This document shows positions 16,156 through 25,065 of a DNA stretch of 64,000 nt, in pieces; positions within the stretch are counted from its first letter, which is position 1, and each line of letters opens with the position of its first letter. The notes under the pieces are model-generated. The model saw only the letters and a program-made list of their open reading frames with translations, was not told where the DNA came from and searched no databases. Made by a program: the position numbers and the translations under genes. The stretch is from Microbulbifer donghaiensis. GTDB lineage: Bacteria; Pseudomonadota; Gammaproteobacteria; Pseudomonadales; Cellvibrionaceae. The stretch covers positions 62,001 to 126,000 of the forward strand of contig NZ_FQVA01000004.1 of NCBI RefSeq assembly GCF_900129095.1, in the 5' to 3' direction.

Positions 16156-18015
16156 TTAGTAACTATAGCCATCGTGACTGTTTACCAGTGAATAGAAAGT
16201 TACCTGCACATAGTCGCTATCGTTACCAGTGTTATTCTGGTTGTACACGCCGGCTTTAAAGTAGTGATACTGATCGCTGACGTCGTAGCCGCTGTTACTC
16301 ATATCCACTGACTGAACTACATCCGGTTTGCCGTCACGCGAGATAGTGACGGTGAGAGTATTGCCTACTACCTTGATCTCATAGTCGAACACTTCGTTCA
16401 AGACGATGCCGTCGGCCGGGTCGGAGGCCGTGTTTGAGCGGCTACCGATCATTTCATACCAGCTGTCGCTACCTCCGTTTGGCTCGTGGGCGATGTAGAT
16501 GGAGCCTTTACTGTTGCCGGGCAGTTTGCGGTAGTAGAGGCGCAGTGGTTCGTCGTTGTTGGCGTGAATCTGGCCGACAATGACGCGCCCTACCTGACTG
16601 CTGTCACCGGTAGTGGTGACGTGGTTTACCGCAAGCGTCGCGCGCAGCACACCATCTACGCCGCCGGCGGCTTCGCGTGCAGAAGCGGGCGCGGAACCGA
16701 ATACCCAGTTGTTTTTGTTCACACCCTGGGTGCTGATGCTGGTGTCGCCGCGACGCAGCATTTCACGCAGCTCGGTGCGGGTATAGGAAGTGCCGGAAGA
16801 TGTCTTGTAGCCGTCGATGGGGCAGCGGAACACCATGCCACCGTCACCAGCGGTATAGAAGTAGCTGCTGTTGGCGTAGCCGCTGTTCAACTCCGCTTCC
16901 TTGATGTCGTCCGCTTTGCCGTTACCGTCGTTGTCACTGGGTACACTCAGGTACCAGTCGGCGAGGTCGAAGTTGCTGGACGGGGGCAGGCCTGGGTCGA
17001 GGTCGCCGCCGGAGCTGCCGCCGGAACTAGAACCACCGGAGCTGGAACTGCCTGAACTGCTGGAGCCGCCGGAGCCGGAACCGCCGCTGGAGCCGGAAGA
17101 GCTGTCGCCGTCATCACAACCGATTACATCGATTTCCAGGATGCTGTTCCAGTTATTGGCAGAATTGCCACTGCCGGTCACGCGCACATAGCGTGCATCC
17201 GAATCGGTAACGTCGTAGCGCTCCAAGTCCGCGGAATTGCCGCTGGACTCACCGTCGCTCAGTACCGTGATCCAGTTGCTGCTATCCGCGGAGGATTCGA
17301 TGGTGAAAAAACTGCTGCGCTGATCGCCTTTGTACCAGGCGATGTCGACGCCTTTTACCGGCTGTATACTGCCGAGGTCCAGGGTGATCCATTTGACACC
17401 CTGGGACGACCAGCGGGATTCGTCAGCCAGGCTGCCATCGAGTACATTGCCCGGGCCGTGGCCATCGTTGCTGCCGTCGTCGGAGGCTGAAGCTACCGAC
17501 AGGTTGCTGTCGGGAGTGCAGGCGCTGCCGCCGGAACTTGAAGAGCCGCCGGAGGAACTGCCGGAGCCGGAGCCCAGGTTTTCCAGCGCGAAACTGTCGA
17601 AGCGCCCTTCGTCGCCGTTGTAGGCACCAAACACGGTGATGCTGCTGGCGCTGCCGGAATTGAATTCAACAGATACCTGCTGCCAGTCGGAACTTTCCGC
17701 ACTGGCGTTAATGGTGCTATCACCCACCTGCGCACCCAAGGTGCCGGCACCGCGCACGTAGGCAGTGAGTCGATAATTGGTATCGGCGTTCACAGATACC
17801 TGCTGTTCCACGCGGCTGCCGCTTCCGGAAATCTTCGCGGACTTGCTGCCGCTGTGGGCAACGCCGGAAATGGCCGAGGGATCGGTGTCATTCCAGCTGT
17901 CCCAGTCGCTTTCGAAACCGGGGTTTTGAATGGCCGCGCTGGCACTGGCCATGCAGGCAGACAATGCTGCCGCGCAACTGATTTTCATCGCTAAAGTCTT
18001 CATCGAACGTTTCAT
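16156..18015 (-). CDS. secreted modular PL7 alginate lyase with two carbohydrate-binding modules
   Basis: This is an extracellular endo-type alginate lyase (beta-elimination of poly-uronate). Order: signal peptide (about 1-28, ending ASASA); an N-terminal CBM16/CBM4-like beta-sandwich starting IQNPGFESDWDSW (to about 150); a Ser/Gly linker; an F5/8-type C (CBM32-like) module, about 166-305, with VLDGSLADESRWSSQG; a second long Ser/Gly linker; and a PL7 domain, about 346-619. PL7 signatures are RTELREML (Arg413), QIH (482-484) and YFKAGVYNQ (585-593), supplying the catalytic Arg, Gln, His and Tyr. The QIH variant is often linked with poly-guluronate or mixed specificity. It is transcribed alone, with its own terminator hairpin. 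Confidence 0.92.
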   Translation of the reverse strand: MKRSMKTLAMKISCAAALSACMASASAAIQNPGFESDWDSWNDTDPSAISGVAHSGSKSAKISGSGSRVEQQVSVNADTNYRLTAYVRGAGTLGAQVGDSTINASAESSDWQQVSVEFNSGSASSITVFGAYNGDEGRFDSFALENLGSGSGSSSGGSSSSGGSACTPDSNLSVASASDDGSNDGHGPGNVLDGSLADESRWSSQGVKWITLDLGSIQPVKGVDIAWYKGDQRSSFFTIESSADSSNWITVLSDGESSGNSADLERYDVTDSDARYVRVTGSGNSANNWNSILEIDVIGCDDGDSSSGSSGGSGSGGSSSSGSSSSGGSSSGGSSGGDLDPGLPPSSNFDLADWYLSVPSDNDGNGKADDIKEAELNSGYANSSYFYTAGDGGMVFRCPIDGYKTSSGTSYTRTELREMLRRGDTSISTQGVNKNNWVFGSAPASAREAAGGVDGVLRATLAVNHVTTTGDSSQVGRVIVGQIHANNDEPLRLYYRKLPGNSKGSIYIAHEPNGGSDSWYEMIGSRSNTASDPADGIVLNEVFDYEIKVVGNTLTVTISRDGKPDVVQSVDMSNSGYDVSDQYHYFKAGVYNQNNTGNDSDYVQVTFYSLVNSHDGYSY

Positions 18016-18094
18016 TGGACCCTCATTTTTTTGTCGGGTTGTAGGTCATGGGGGGGCAGCGAACGCTGACTGCTGCTTTTGCGTGAAAACGCTG

Positions 18095-18113
18095 CCCGCG
18101 ACTGGGTCGCGGG
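18095..18113. other. small hairpin in the PL7 upstream region
   Basis: A 7-bp stem CCCGCGA / TCGCGGG around CTGGG lies about 80 nt upstream of the PL7 start. It may belong to the leader; its role is unknown. Confidence 0.35.
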
Positions 18114-18174
18114 AATATCCGGAGCTATCCGTACTGCTGGAAAAAGAAAGAAAAAATGAGCGGGCGCCGGATTG

Positions 18175-18205
18175 GAGAACCGGCGGTGCAACACCGCCGG
18201 CTCTC
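18175..18205 (-). terminator. terminator of the 18.2-kb TonB-dependent receptor gene
   Basis: Stem 18175-18188 / 18192-18205 has 14 bp with one wobble and a CAA loop. On the minus strand it starts 11 bp after the receptor stop and is followed, after about 15 nt, by a pyrimidine tract rich in T. Confidence 0.7.
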
Positions 18206-18215
18206 CCGGTGTGGA

Positions 18216-21110
18216 TCAGAACTTGGCGCGCACGCCCATTACAAAGCGACGGTCGTTTTCCATGATCTGGAAGGCGGTGCCGTTGGTGCCGGTATTGATG
18301 GTGGGCTCTGCGGTCAGGTTGGTGACGTTGGCAATGACGGTAATGTCTTCGGTCACGTCGTAGCTGGCAGAGAGGTCCAGTTGCGCCAGATCTTCGCGGT
18401 AGTCGTTCCCCAGTGTCGGATCGTCGGAACCGGCACCTTCCACCAGCTCGCCCAGCGGGAGTACACGCTTTGTTTCCGCCTCGTCCAGGAAGCGATCGCG
18501 GAAGGTGTACGCCAGGCGAATGCCGAAACCCTCGTACTCGTAGTACAGCTGAGTGTTAAAGGTGTTTTTGGAGATATCTACCATCGGCACGCCATCGGGT
18601 GTCGTACTGTCCGCGTAGGTGTAATTGGCGCTGATACCCAGGCCAGACCAGCGGCCCGGTAGGAAGTCGAAGGCCTGCTGGTAACCCAGTTCGAGCCCCT
18701 GAACCTTGCCGTCTTCGCCGTTGGTAACCCTGTCGGTCAATATTCCCATGGCAGAAGTCGGCGTGCTGGCGTTGGCGTACTGAATGCCATTCGCCTGCCA
18801 CAGGCAGATCTTGTCGAAATCTGAGGTGTTGGTTAGTGTGCCGACGATCTCAGGCAGATTCTCACACTCGTAGGTGCGCTCCGTGAAAGAGGCTACATCC
18901 TTGTAGAAGAGGGTGGCGGAAACCATATTGCCGTCCCAGTAGTGCTCGGCGGAAATGTCGTACTGGGTGGCGCGGTAGGGTTCCAGCTCCGGGTTGCCGC
19001 GGCTGGCGGCGATGTAGGCATCGCGGAATGCGTACGCCGGACTCAGCTCGGAGAAGTCGGCGCGGCGCATTACCTTGGCCGCGGCGAAGCGCATCAGGGT
19101 GTCTTCGGTTACATCCCAGGTCACATTCAGGCTGGGCAGAAAGTCGTTGTAACTGGTGTCGGCGCTCACTTTTTCGTAAACACCATCCACGCTCTGGTAG
19201 GCGCTGGTTTCCAGATCGGTTGACACATAGCGACCACCCACTACGGCGCGCACATTGCCGAAGTCCAGGTTGGCCTGCAGATACATGGCAGAGGTGTCTT
19301 CACCAATTGCGGAGTATGCGCCTTCCTGATACTCGAGGTTGTCGCTGAGGCTTCCGTCGACCTGCATATTGGTGCCGGCAAGCAGCTGCTTGACGATGTC
19401 AAAGGTCGCCTGCTGGTTTTGCAGCAGGCCGACATCGTAACCAGTAACTTTCGCCAGATCGTAAGCACCGCTCATGCCGGTGTGCTCAAACCCATCGCCG
19501 GAGAAGTCGTACTCGGTAATCGCATTCGGAAACTGAGCGGCAATATCTTCCATCCAGATAATGTCCGGGTTGCCGTCGGCATCGGTGAGGTTTTTGAAGA
19601 TATTGGTGATGCGGAACTGGTACTGATTCTGCTCGTACTCACGGCTGGTTACGCGTACGCCGGTCTTGACCGCGGATAACCACTCCAGCCCGAAGGGCTC
19701 GGCGTATTCCAGGTCAAAACGCAGAGCGTCTTCTTGGTTGACGATGTAGGTGCGGGTATCTTCGTAACGGCGGAATGCCTGGTTTTGCTGGTCGGTAAAC
19801 ACATAGCCATCGGCAAAGTCGACGACCGGCGCACCGCTGTTGCTGTTTACAAATCTAACCGGGATCAGCCACTTGTTTTCGTCCGCATGACCGTCGCCTT
19901 CGAGTGCGCGATCGGTACCGCGGAAGCGGAATTCGGAGAAGGGCGTATAGCTGTCGGATTCCGCTGTGGAATATTCGCCGCTAACGGTCAGCTTATCGGT
20001 GAAGTTCCATTCGCCGCCGAATGCGTGGCTGTAGGCTTCGGTATTGCGGAAGCTGGAACCTGCGGTTTGTAGCGGCTGAATGGAATCGTAGGTGAAGTTC
20101 TGCAGCTGACCATTGCCGTCTTCGTAGGTCACTCCCGGTGTGGCTACCGGTGTGCCGCCTACGTGCAGCAGTGAGAAGGTTCCCTGGCTGCCGCTGCGCT
20201 CGGTGGCGTTCAGGTCCAGGTAGAACTGGCCCTGTTCGGAAGCTGGTGCCCACTGGAAGGAAACGTTAAACGCGGTGCGCTCACGTTCTTCAGTGCGTGG
20301 GTTATAGGTGTGCTCGCGGCCGTATACATAGTTGCCGCTCGGCGTGTTCTTGGCATTGTCGGCGGCATCAATGGTGCCGTCGTTGTTGAAGTCCACCGGG
20401 CCTACTTGAAGCTGAACCAGCGATTCATCGCGGCGCAGTGTGCGGTCCTGGTAGGACAGGGATGCCATGGCGCCGAAGGTACCGGCTTCACCCAGGTCCC
20501 AACTATCGCCCACAGATGAGCTGATGATCGGCGCCCAGTTGTCCGCTTTATCCGCGTACTCGCCCTGGACGGAAATGGACGCTAGCGGCGCATTCAGGTC
20601 CAGCGGGCGAGCGGTAACCAGGCTGATGGTGCCGCCGAGGGCGCCTTCGATCATTTCCGGCGTCGGTGACTTGATGACTTCTACTTTGGACAGGAAGTCT
20701 GCGGGGAAGTCCTGGAAGTTAACCCCATTGCGGCCATCACCCAGGGTGGAGCGGCCATTCACTTCTACGCGGTTCTGCGGGAGACCGCGGATGGATACCT
20801 CGGAGCCGACACCAAAATCGCGGTTGATGGAAACACCGGTAACGCGCTGCAGGGCTTCGGCGATGTTGTTGTCAGGCAATTTGCCAATATCTTCCGCTAC
20901 TACCGCGTCGACGACACGTGCGTCATCGCGCTTGGCATCAGCGGCGGCTTCGAGGCTGTGGCGAATTCCGATCGCGACCACTTCCTCCATCTGCTCGGAG
21001 CTGCTCTGGGCCAGAATTGTGGGTGCTAGCAGAGTTGCGGACGCGGAAAGCATCAATACACCAAGATCCCTCATCGCATACTGCCGGGTGAATTTCTTTT
21101 TGTTGTTCAT
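18216..21110 (-). CDS. TonB-dependent receptor, probably for alginate oligosaccharides
   Basis: This is a 964-aa outer-membrane active transporter. It has a signal peptide ending ILAQ, a short N-terminal region with a TonB-box-like MEEVVAIGIRHS, then a plug domain with KLPDNNIAEALQRVTGVSI and RGLPQNRVEVNGRSTLGDG. The large beta-barrel ends in a C-terminal aromatic residue (MGVRAKF), as outer-membrane insertion requires. The pattern is that of the large carbohydrate-type receptors. Substrate is inferred from position between the PL7 gene and kdgK and from shared AATTGGT-type sites upstream. It has its own terminator, so it is probably monocistronic. Confidence 0.88.
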   Translation of the reverse strand: MNNKKKFTRQYAMRDLGVLMLSASATLLAPTILAQSSSEQMEEVVAIGIRHSLEAAADAKRDDARVVDAVVAEDIGKLPDNNIAEALQRVTGVSINRDFGVGSEVSIRGLPQNRVEVNGRSTLGDGRNGVNFQDFPADFLSKVEVIKSPTPEMIEGALGGTISLVTARPLDLNAPLASISVQGEYADKADNWAPIISSSVGDSWDLGEAGTFGAMASLSYQDRTLRRDESLVQLQVGPVDFNNDGTIDAADNAKNTPSGNYVYGREHTYNPRTEERERTAFNVSFQWAPASEQGQFYLDLNATERSGSQGTFSLLHVGGTPVATPGVTYEDGNGQLQNFTYDSIQPLQTAGSSFRNTEAYSHAFGGEWNFTDKLTVSGEYSTAESDSYTPFSEFRFRGTDRALEGDGHADENKWLIPVRFVNSNSGAPVVDFADGYVFTDQQNQAFRRYEDTRTYIVNQEDALRFDLEYAEPFGLEWLSAVKTGVRVTSREYEQNQYQFRITNIFKNLTDADGNPDIIWMEDIAAQFPNAITEYDFSGDGFEHTGMSGAYDLAKVTGYDVGLLQNQQATFDIVKQLLAGTNMQVDGSLSDNLEYQEGAYSAIGEDTSAMYLQANLDFGNVRAVVGGRYVSTDLETSAYQSVDGVYEKVSADTSYNDFLPSLNVTWDVTEDTLMRFAAAKVMRRADFSELSPAYAFRDAYIAASRGNPELEPYRATQYDISAEHYWDGNMVSATLFYKDVASFTERTYECENLPEIVGTLTNTSDFDKICLWQANGIQYANASTPTSAMGILTDRVTNGEDGKVQGLELGYQQAFDFLPGRWSGLGISANYTYADSTTPDGVPMVDISKNTFNTQLYYEYEGFGIRLAYTFRDRFLDEAETKRVLPLGELVEGAGSDDPTLGNDYREDLAQLDLSASYDVTEDITVIANVTNLTAEPTINTGTNGTAFQIMENDRRFVMGVRAKF

Positions 21111-21571
21111 CGGCTAGGTTTCCTCTCATCGTAAGAATGATTTTGTTTTTATTGGTAAAAGCACACGGAGTTAAACCAATCCCGGAAAAGCTGTCAACAA
21201 TACTGGTTAATCAACTGGTAAGATAGGTTTGGAGCATCCTAATAAGTTGTTGTTTTTAAAGGTTTATTCTTGGTTAATATTTTGGCGGCTATTTCAACTG
21301 ACGGTATATTTTTGCGCTTTTATTCGTGCTATCGAAAATTGGTAAATTATATTGGTATGACACTGTGCGCTGCCATGCCGGGCGGGTGTGGGCTAGGTGT
21401 CGTGATCAGAGATGTGGGGAGCCGGCGATGAAGTGCAGGACGCGAATTGAAAAACATGCCGTGAACTTCCACGGGACGTGACAGGGGAAAGTGGAGGTAG
21501 AAGCAAGCAGCCGGCCTGCTTTCTCTAGAAGCTACCGGCATCGAATAGGAAATTAGCTAAAGCTCCGAGGA
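21111..21571 (-). promoter_or_regulatory. AT-rich promoter region with ATTGGT-type half-sites
   Basis: This 461-bp gap holds the kdgK 3' end and the receptor promoter on the minus strand, with no gene visible. It contains an inverted pair ATTGGT (21151-21156) / ACCAAT (21175-21180), ACTGGTTAATC and AACTGGTAAG near 21200-21222, CTTGGTTAATATTTTGGC near 21269, and AATTGGTAAATTATATTGGT near 21338-21357. These resemble the AATTGGTATACCAATT-like operator of ExuR/UxuR-type regulators (from memory), and a regulator of that family is encoded at 33412. Confidence 0.5.
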
Positions 21572-22546
21572 TTAGTTTGAAGCTTCCCGCGCGGGCATCG
21601 CGGTGCGCGGAATAATGGCTCCCCGGTGCTGGATGACAGCAGCTGCCAATTGATGTCCCTCCACCGCTGCCTGCTCCAGGGAATCGCCGGCTAGTTTGCT
21701 GGCGAGGAAGCCCGCATTGAATGAGTCGCCTGCCGCAGTAGTATCCACCGGCGTCACTTGGTGTGATGGAATCAGTTTTGGATCGCTGTTCCTGGCCGCC
21801 ACAAGGCAGCCGTCCGCACCCATTTTGAGTACCACCTCGGCTACGCCCCAGTGCTGTAGCCGCTCGATAATCTTATCCGCGGCAACACTGTCGTCGTCGG
21901 CTTCGCTTCCGAATAGTGCCAGCTCGTCCTCCAGCGTGGGCAGCGCGATATCCGTGAGGCTGTAGACCTTTTCGTACGCTATGCGGGTCAGTGTTTCACT
22001 TCCCCATAGCCGTGGACGGTAGTTGCCATCGAAGATGACCTTCCCCCCGGTACGACGATACTCTGCCAGGAAGTTGAACAGACACTCCCGCGCATAGGGA
22101 GAGAAAATGGCGAGGGATATACCCGAAAGGTAGATCGCTTGCACTTCCCGTAACTTCTCGAACAGCTCGTGCGCCACAGACGCGTTATCCAATAGCCGGC
22201 GTGCCGGCGAGCGATCACGCCAGTAGTGGAAGGTGCGCTCGCCACTGTCATCGGTTTCGATCAGGTAAAGTCCAGGGGTTGAATTTTCCACGCGCATTAC
22301 GAGATCGCAACCGATTCCTTCGGCCTTCCACTGGCGAATCATCCAGTCGCTCAGATGGTCATTGCCCAGTGCCGTCACATAGTCGACCTCCGCTCCGAGG
22401 CGCGACATATAAAGTGCCGTGTTCAGCGTGTCGCCCCCGAACGACAGTCCCGCCGCGAGGCGGGGTTCGTCGTGGTGATTGCGATAGTCGCTGTCCAGGT
22501 TCATTTCCAGCATACATTCGCCAATAATTGCGATGCGCTCGTGCAT
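21572..22546 (-). CDS. kdgK: 2-keto-3-deoxygluconate kinase
   Basis: KdgK phosphorylates 2-keto-3-deoxygluconate to KDPG, the last but one step of alginate monomer catabolism. It is a PfkB-family kinase of 324 aa with the N-terminal GLSFGGDTLNTALYMSRLGA motif and the C-terminal VDTTAAGDSFNAGFLASKL motif containing the catalytic Asp. The start is ATG 22546, with AAGGCGG just upstream; the frame is open further up but overlaps the reductase gene. It is the last gene of the operon that begins with PL6. Confidence 0.9.
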   Translation of the reverse strand: MHERIAIIGECMLEMNLDSDYRNHHDEPRLAAGLSFGGDTLNTALYMSRLGAEVDYVTALGNDHLSDWMIRQWKAEGIGCDLVMRVENSTPGLYLIETDDSGERTFHYWRDRSPARRLLDNASVAHELFEKLREVQAIYLSGISLAIFSPYARECLFNFLAEYRRTGGKVIFDGNYRPRLWGSETLTRIAYEKVYSLTDIALPTLEDELALFGSEADDDSVAADKIIERLQHWGVAEVVLKMGADGCLVAARNSDPKLIPSHQVTPVDTTAAGDSFNAGFLASKLAGDSLEQAAVEGHQLAAAVIQHRGAIIPRTAMPAREASN

Positions 22547-22583
22547 GGTGATCCGCCTTTCTACCTCGGGATTTTCCTGATGA

Positions 22584-23333
22584 TCAGGAGAAAAACAGGC
22601 CGCCGTTGATATCGATGTTGGTACCGGTAATAAAAGACGCTTCATCAGAAGCCAGGTAGGCAACAGCTTCCGCTACTTCACAGGCCTTACCCTCGCGCTT
22701 CAGCGGGGTGGCGTTGGCCACATTCTCACGCACTGCGTCTTTGGTAAATACATCGTGGAAAGTGGTGCTGATCATACCCGGACACAGGGAGTTCACGCGG
22801 ATATTCTGCGGGCCAAGCTCTTTCGCCATGGCACGGGTAAAGGTCATCACTGCACCTTTCGAAGTGGCGTAGGCGGACGCGCCCGGGCCGCCGCCGTCAC
22901 GACCGGCCTGGGATGCCAGGTTTACGATGGCACCGCCGTCCATATACGGTACGACGGCCTTGGTCAGCAGGAAGGTGCTGTTCAGGTTCAGGGCGATTAC
23001 TTGGTTGAAGAAATTTTCATCCATTTCAGCAAGTGTTTTGCGCTCAACCAGGCCCCCAGCAACGTTGACCAGAATATCAATGGTGGACCCGTAAGCTTTC
23101 TGGGCTGCAGCCACGACGCGGTCAACGTCCGCCTGCTTGGTCATATCTCCCTGAACGATGATGGCTTCGCCACCGGCAGCTTCTATTTCCGCCAGCGTTT
23201 CATCCGCAGTCTGGATATTGCTGTAGTAGTTCACTACCACTTTTGCGCCTTCCGCCGCCAGTTTCAGAGATACCGCCTTGCCGATATCCCGTGCCCCACC
23301 GCTGACGATTGCTACTTTATTTGCCAGTTTCAT
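22584..23333 (-). CDS. SDR-family reductase, probable DEH reductase
   Basis: This is a short-chain dehydrogenase/reductase of 249 aa. It shows the N-terminal cofactor loop VAIVSGGARDIGKAVSLKLA, the catalytic YATSK (ASAYATSKGAVMTFTRAMAK) and the C-terminal end of the classical SDR fold (ITGTNIDINGGLFFS). In alginate loci such enzymes reduce 4-deoxy-L-erythro-5-hexoseulose uronate to 2-keto-3-deoxygluconate using NAD(P)H. The substrate here is inferred from its place between the transporter and kdgK. GGAG lies just before the ATG. Confidence 0.85.
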   Translation of the reverse strand: MKLANKVAIVSGGARDIGKAVSLKLAAEGAKVVVNYYSNIQTADETLAEIEAAGGEAIIVQGDMTKQADVDRVVAAAQKAYGSTIDILVNVAGGLVERKTLAEMDENFFNQVIALNLNSTFLLTKAVVPYMDGGAIVNLASQAGRDGGGPGASAYATSKGAVMTFTRAMAKELGPQNIRVNSLCPGMISTTFHDVFTKDAVRENVANATPLKREGKACEVAEAVAYLASDEASFITGTNIDINGGLFFS

Positions 23334-23390
23334 ATTGACTCCAAACTATATTTTTAAAATCGAATTGTTATCGAGGTATCTTCTGAAGTT

Positions 23391-24689
23391 TTACGAGTTT
23401 GCCGCTTCAGCGAATTGCTTTTTTTCCCGCTTGCTGCGCACCGGTGCGATACGCCCCCCAACAAACAGGACCGAGATCAACATCAACGGCACCAGGGAAG
23501 CACCGAGAATGAAGAAGGGTGGGTAATAGGTGCCATCATTAGTAATGACGGGAACCAGCTGGATGGCGGTAATGACGCTGATAACTCCGACGGCGCCACT
23601 GATACCCGCCAGGCTGGCCACACTCTTGCCCGAGAAATAGTCACTGGGCAGGGTCTGGATATTGTTGATGGCCGCCTGGAAGCCGAACAGGATCACGGTA
23701 ATCAACGCCAGCGCCGTCGCCGGTGTTGCTGCCACGGTCGTTGCCAGTAGCGCGGGTAACATACAGGCTCCGCCTAAGACTACGGCAAACTTTCGGGATT
23801 TATTGACGCTCCAGCCACTGCTGATCAGCTTACCGGACAGCCAGCCACCGAACAGGGCGCCCGCCGCGGCGCCGCAGTACGGGATCCAAGCGGATGCGCC
23901 AATCGCCTTTACGTCGAAGCCGAATTTGTCATTGAGATACAGCGGCAGCCAGGCCACAAACAACCACCAGATAGGCTCGATAAAGAAGCGTGCACAAATG
24001 ACGCTCCAGCTCTGGCGGTGGGAAAGCAGTTCCGGCAGGGAGGGGACATATTCGTCTTCATCTTTTTCGGCGGTAATCTGCCCGGAAAGGATCAGCTCAC
24101 GCTCTTCCGGAGTAATCCACGGATGTGCGTCCGGACCACTTTTGTAAATGATCAGCCAGGGTACCAGCCAGATAAATCCGAGCAGCGCAATCACAACGAA
24201 AGTCGCCTGCCAGCCCAGGAATGCATAGAGAAAGGCCACGAGCGGCGGCGCGATGATGCTGCCCGCGGAGGCGCCGGCGCCAAAGATTCCCTGCGCCAGG
24301 GCACGTTCTTTGGCCGGAAACCATTCCGCATTCGCCTTGGTGGCGCCGGGCCAGTTACCCGCCTCGCCGAATCCCAGCAGGGTACGGAAAATGCTGAAAC
24401 TCGCCACGGACGTTGCCAGGGAGTGCATCGCGATGGAGATCGACCAGACCACAATAGACAACATAAAGCCGATACGAGTGCCGATCGCATCGAAAATTCG
24501 CCCGAACACCGCCTGGCCAATAGCATAGGCGATCAGGAAAACACTCATGATGTCGGCGTAGTCGCGGCTGTCCATGCCGAGATCATCGGCAATGCCCGGC
24601 CACATCACTGAAAGTGCAGTTCGGTCGATGTAGTTGATAATGGTGGCCAGCGCCACCAGGGACACAATGGTCCAACGTAAATTTCTCAT
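23391..24689 (-). CDS. MFS transporter of the hexuronate/anion symporter type
   Basis: This is an inner-membrane carrier of 432 aa with about 12 hydrophobic helices. It starts MRNLRWTIVSLVALATIINY and has the early IDRTALSVMWPGIADDLGM typical of the ACS (ExuT/phthalate) family. A loop around GAGASAGSIIAPPLVAFLY carries the glycine-rich motif of helix 5. It probably imports unsaturated uronate monomers or DEH from the periplasm. ATG 24689 has AGGAT upstream; the frame further up would overlap kdgF. It ends with a charged tail, KREKKQFAEAANS. Confidence 0.88.
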   Translation of the reverse strand: MRNLRWTIVSLVALATIINYIDRTALSVMWPGIADDLGMDSRDYADIMSVFLIAYAIGQAVFGRIFDAIGTRIGFMLSIVVWSISIAMHSLATSVASFSIFRTLLGFGEAGNWPGATKANAEWFPAKERALAQGIFGAGASAGSIIAPPLVAFLYAFLGWQATFVVIALLGFIWLVPWLIIYKSGPDAHPWITPEERELILSGQITAEKDEDEYVPSLPELLSHRQSWSVICARFFIEPIWWLFVAWLPLYLNDKFGFDVKAIGASAWIPYCGAAAGALFGGWLSGKLISSGWSVNKSRKFAVVLGGACMLPALLATTVAATPATALALITVILFGFQAAINNIQTLPSDYFSGKSVASLAGISGAVGVISVITAIQLVPVITNDGTYYPPFFILGASLVPLMLISVLFVGGRIAPVRSKREKKQFAEAANS

Positions 24690-24703
24690 TATTATTATCC
24701 TGC

Positions 24704-25045
24704 TCAGGCTTCTAGAAAATCTTCCCGGTATGGGCTGAAAGTGTCGATCAATACGCCGGACTTTTTGCACACAGCACCGTGCTCTACATGCGGTGCTATG
24801 TAAAAGCTATCTCCCGCTTTAAGTAGTTTTTTGCGGTTGCCTACCTGCACTTCGAACTCGCCGCTTTCCACGTAACTTACCTGGGTGTGCCGGTGTTGGT
24901 GCACATAGCCGATACTGCCTTCTTCAAACCACACACGAACAACCATCAGGTTGTCATCGTGGCCGAGGATCTGGCGTTTTATGCCGCCGCCGAGATCCTC
25001 GACCTCGATATCATGGGACTGCACAAAAGCATCGGTTGCAGGCAT
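24704..25045 (-). CDS. kdgF: KdgF-type cupin, unsaturated uronate ketonisation
   Basis: KdgF is a small cupin that speeds the opening of 4,5-unsaturated uronate monomers to linear DEH. The 113-aa protein is one cupin barrel. It has the metal-binding cluster VHQHRHTQ (His49, His51, with Gln55 close by) and APHVEHG (His86/His89). The C-terminus has DTFSPYREDFL, which contributes to the active site in known members. GGAG lies 6 nt before the start. It sits between PL17, which makes the substrate, and the transporter, with gaps of only 20 and 14 bp. Confidence 0.9.
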   Translation of the reverse strand: MPATDAFVQSHDIEVEDLGGGIKRQILGHDDNLMVVRVWFEEGSIGYVHQHRHTQVSYVESGEFEVQVGNRKKLLKAGDSFYIAPHVEHGAVCKKSGVLIDTFSPYREDFLEA

Positions 25046-25065
25046 GAATTACTCCACAGAATCAA

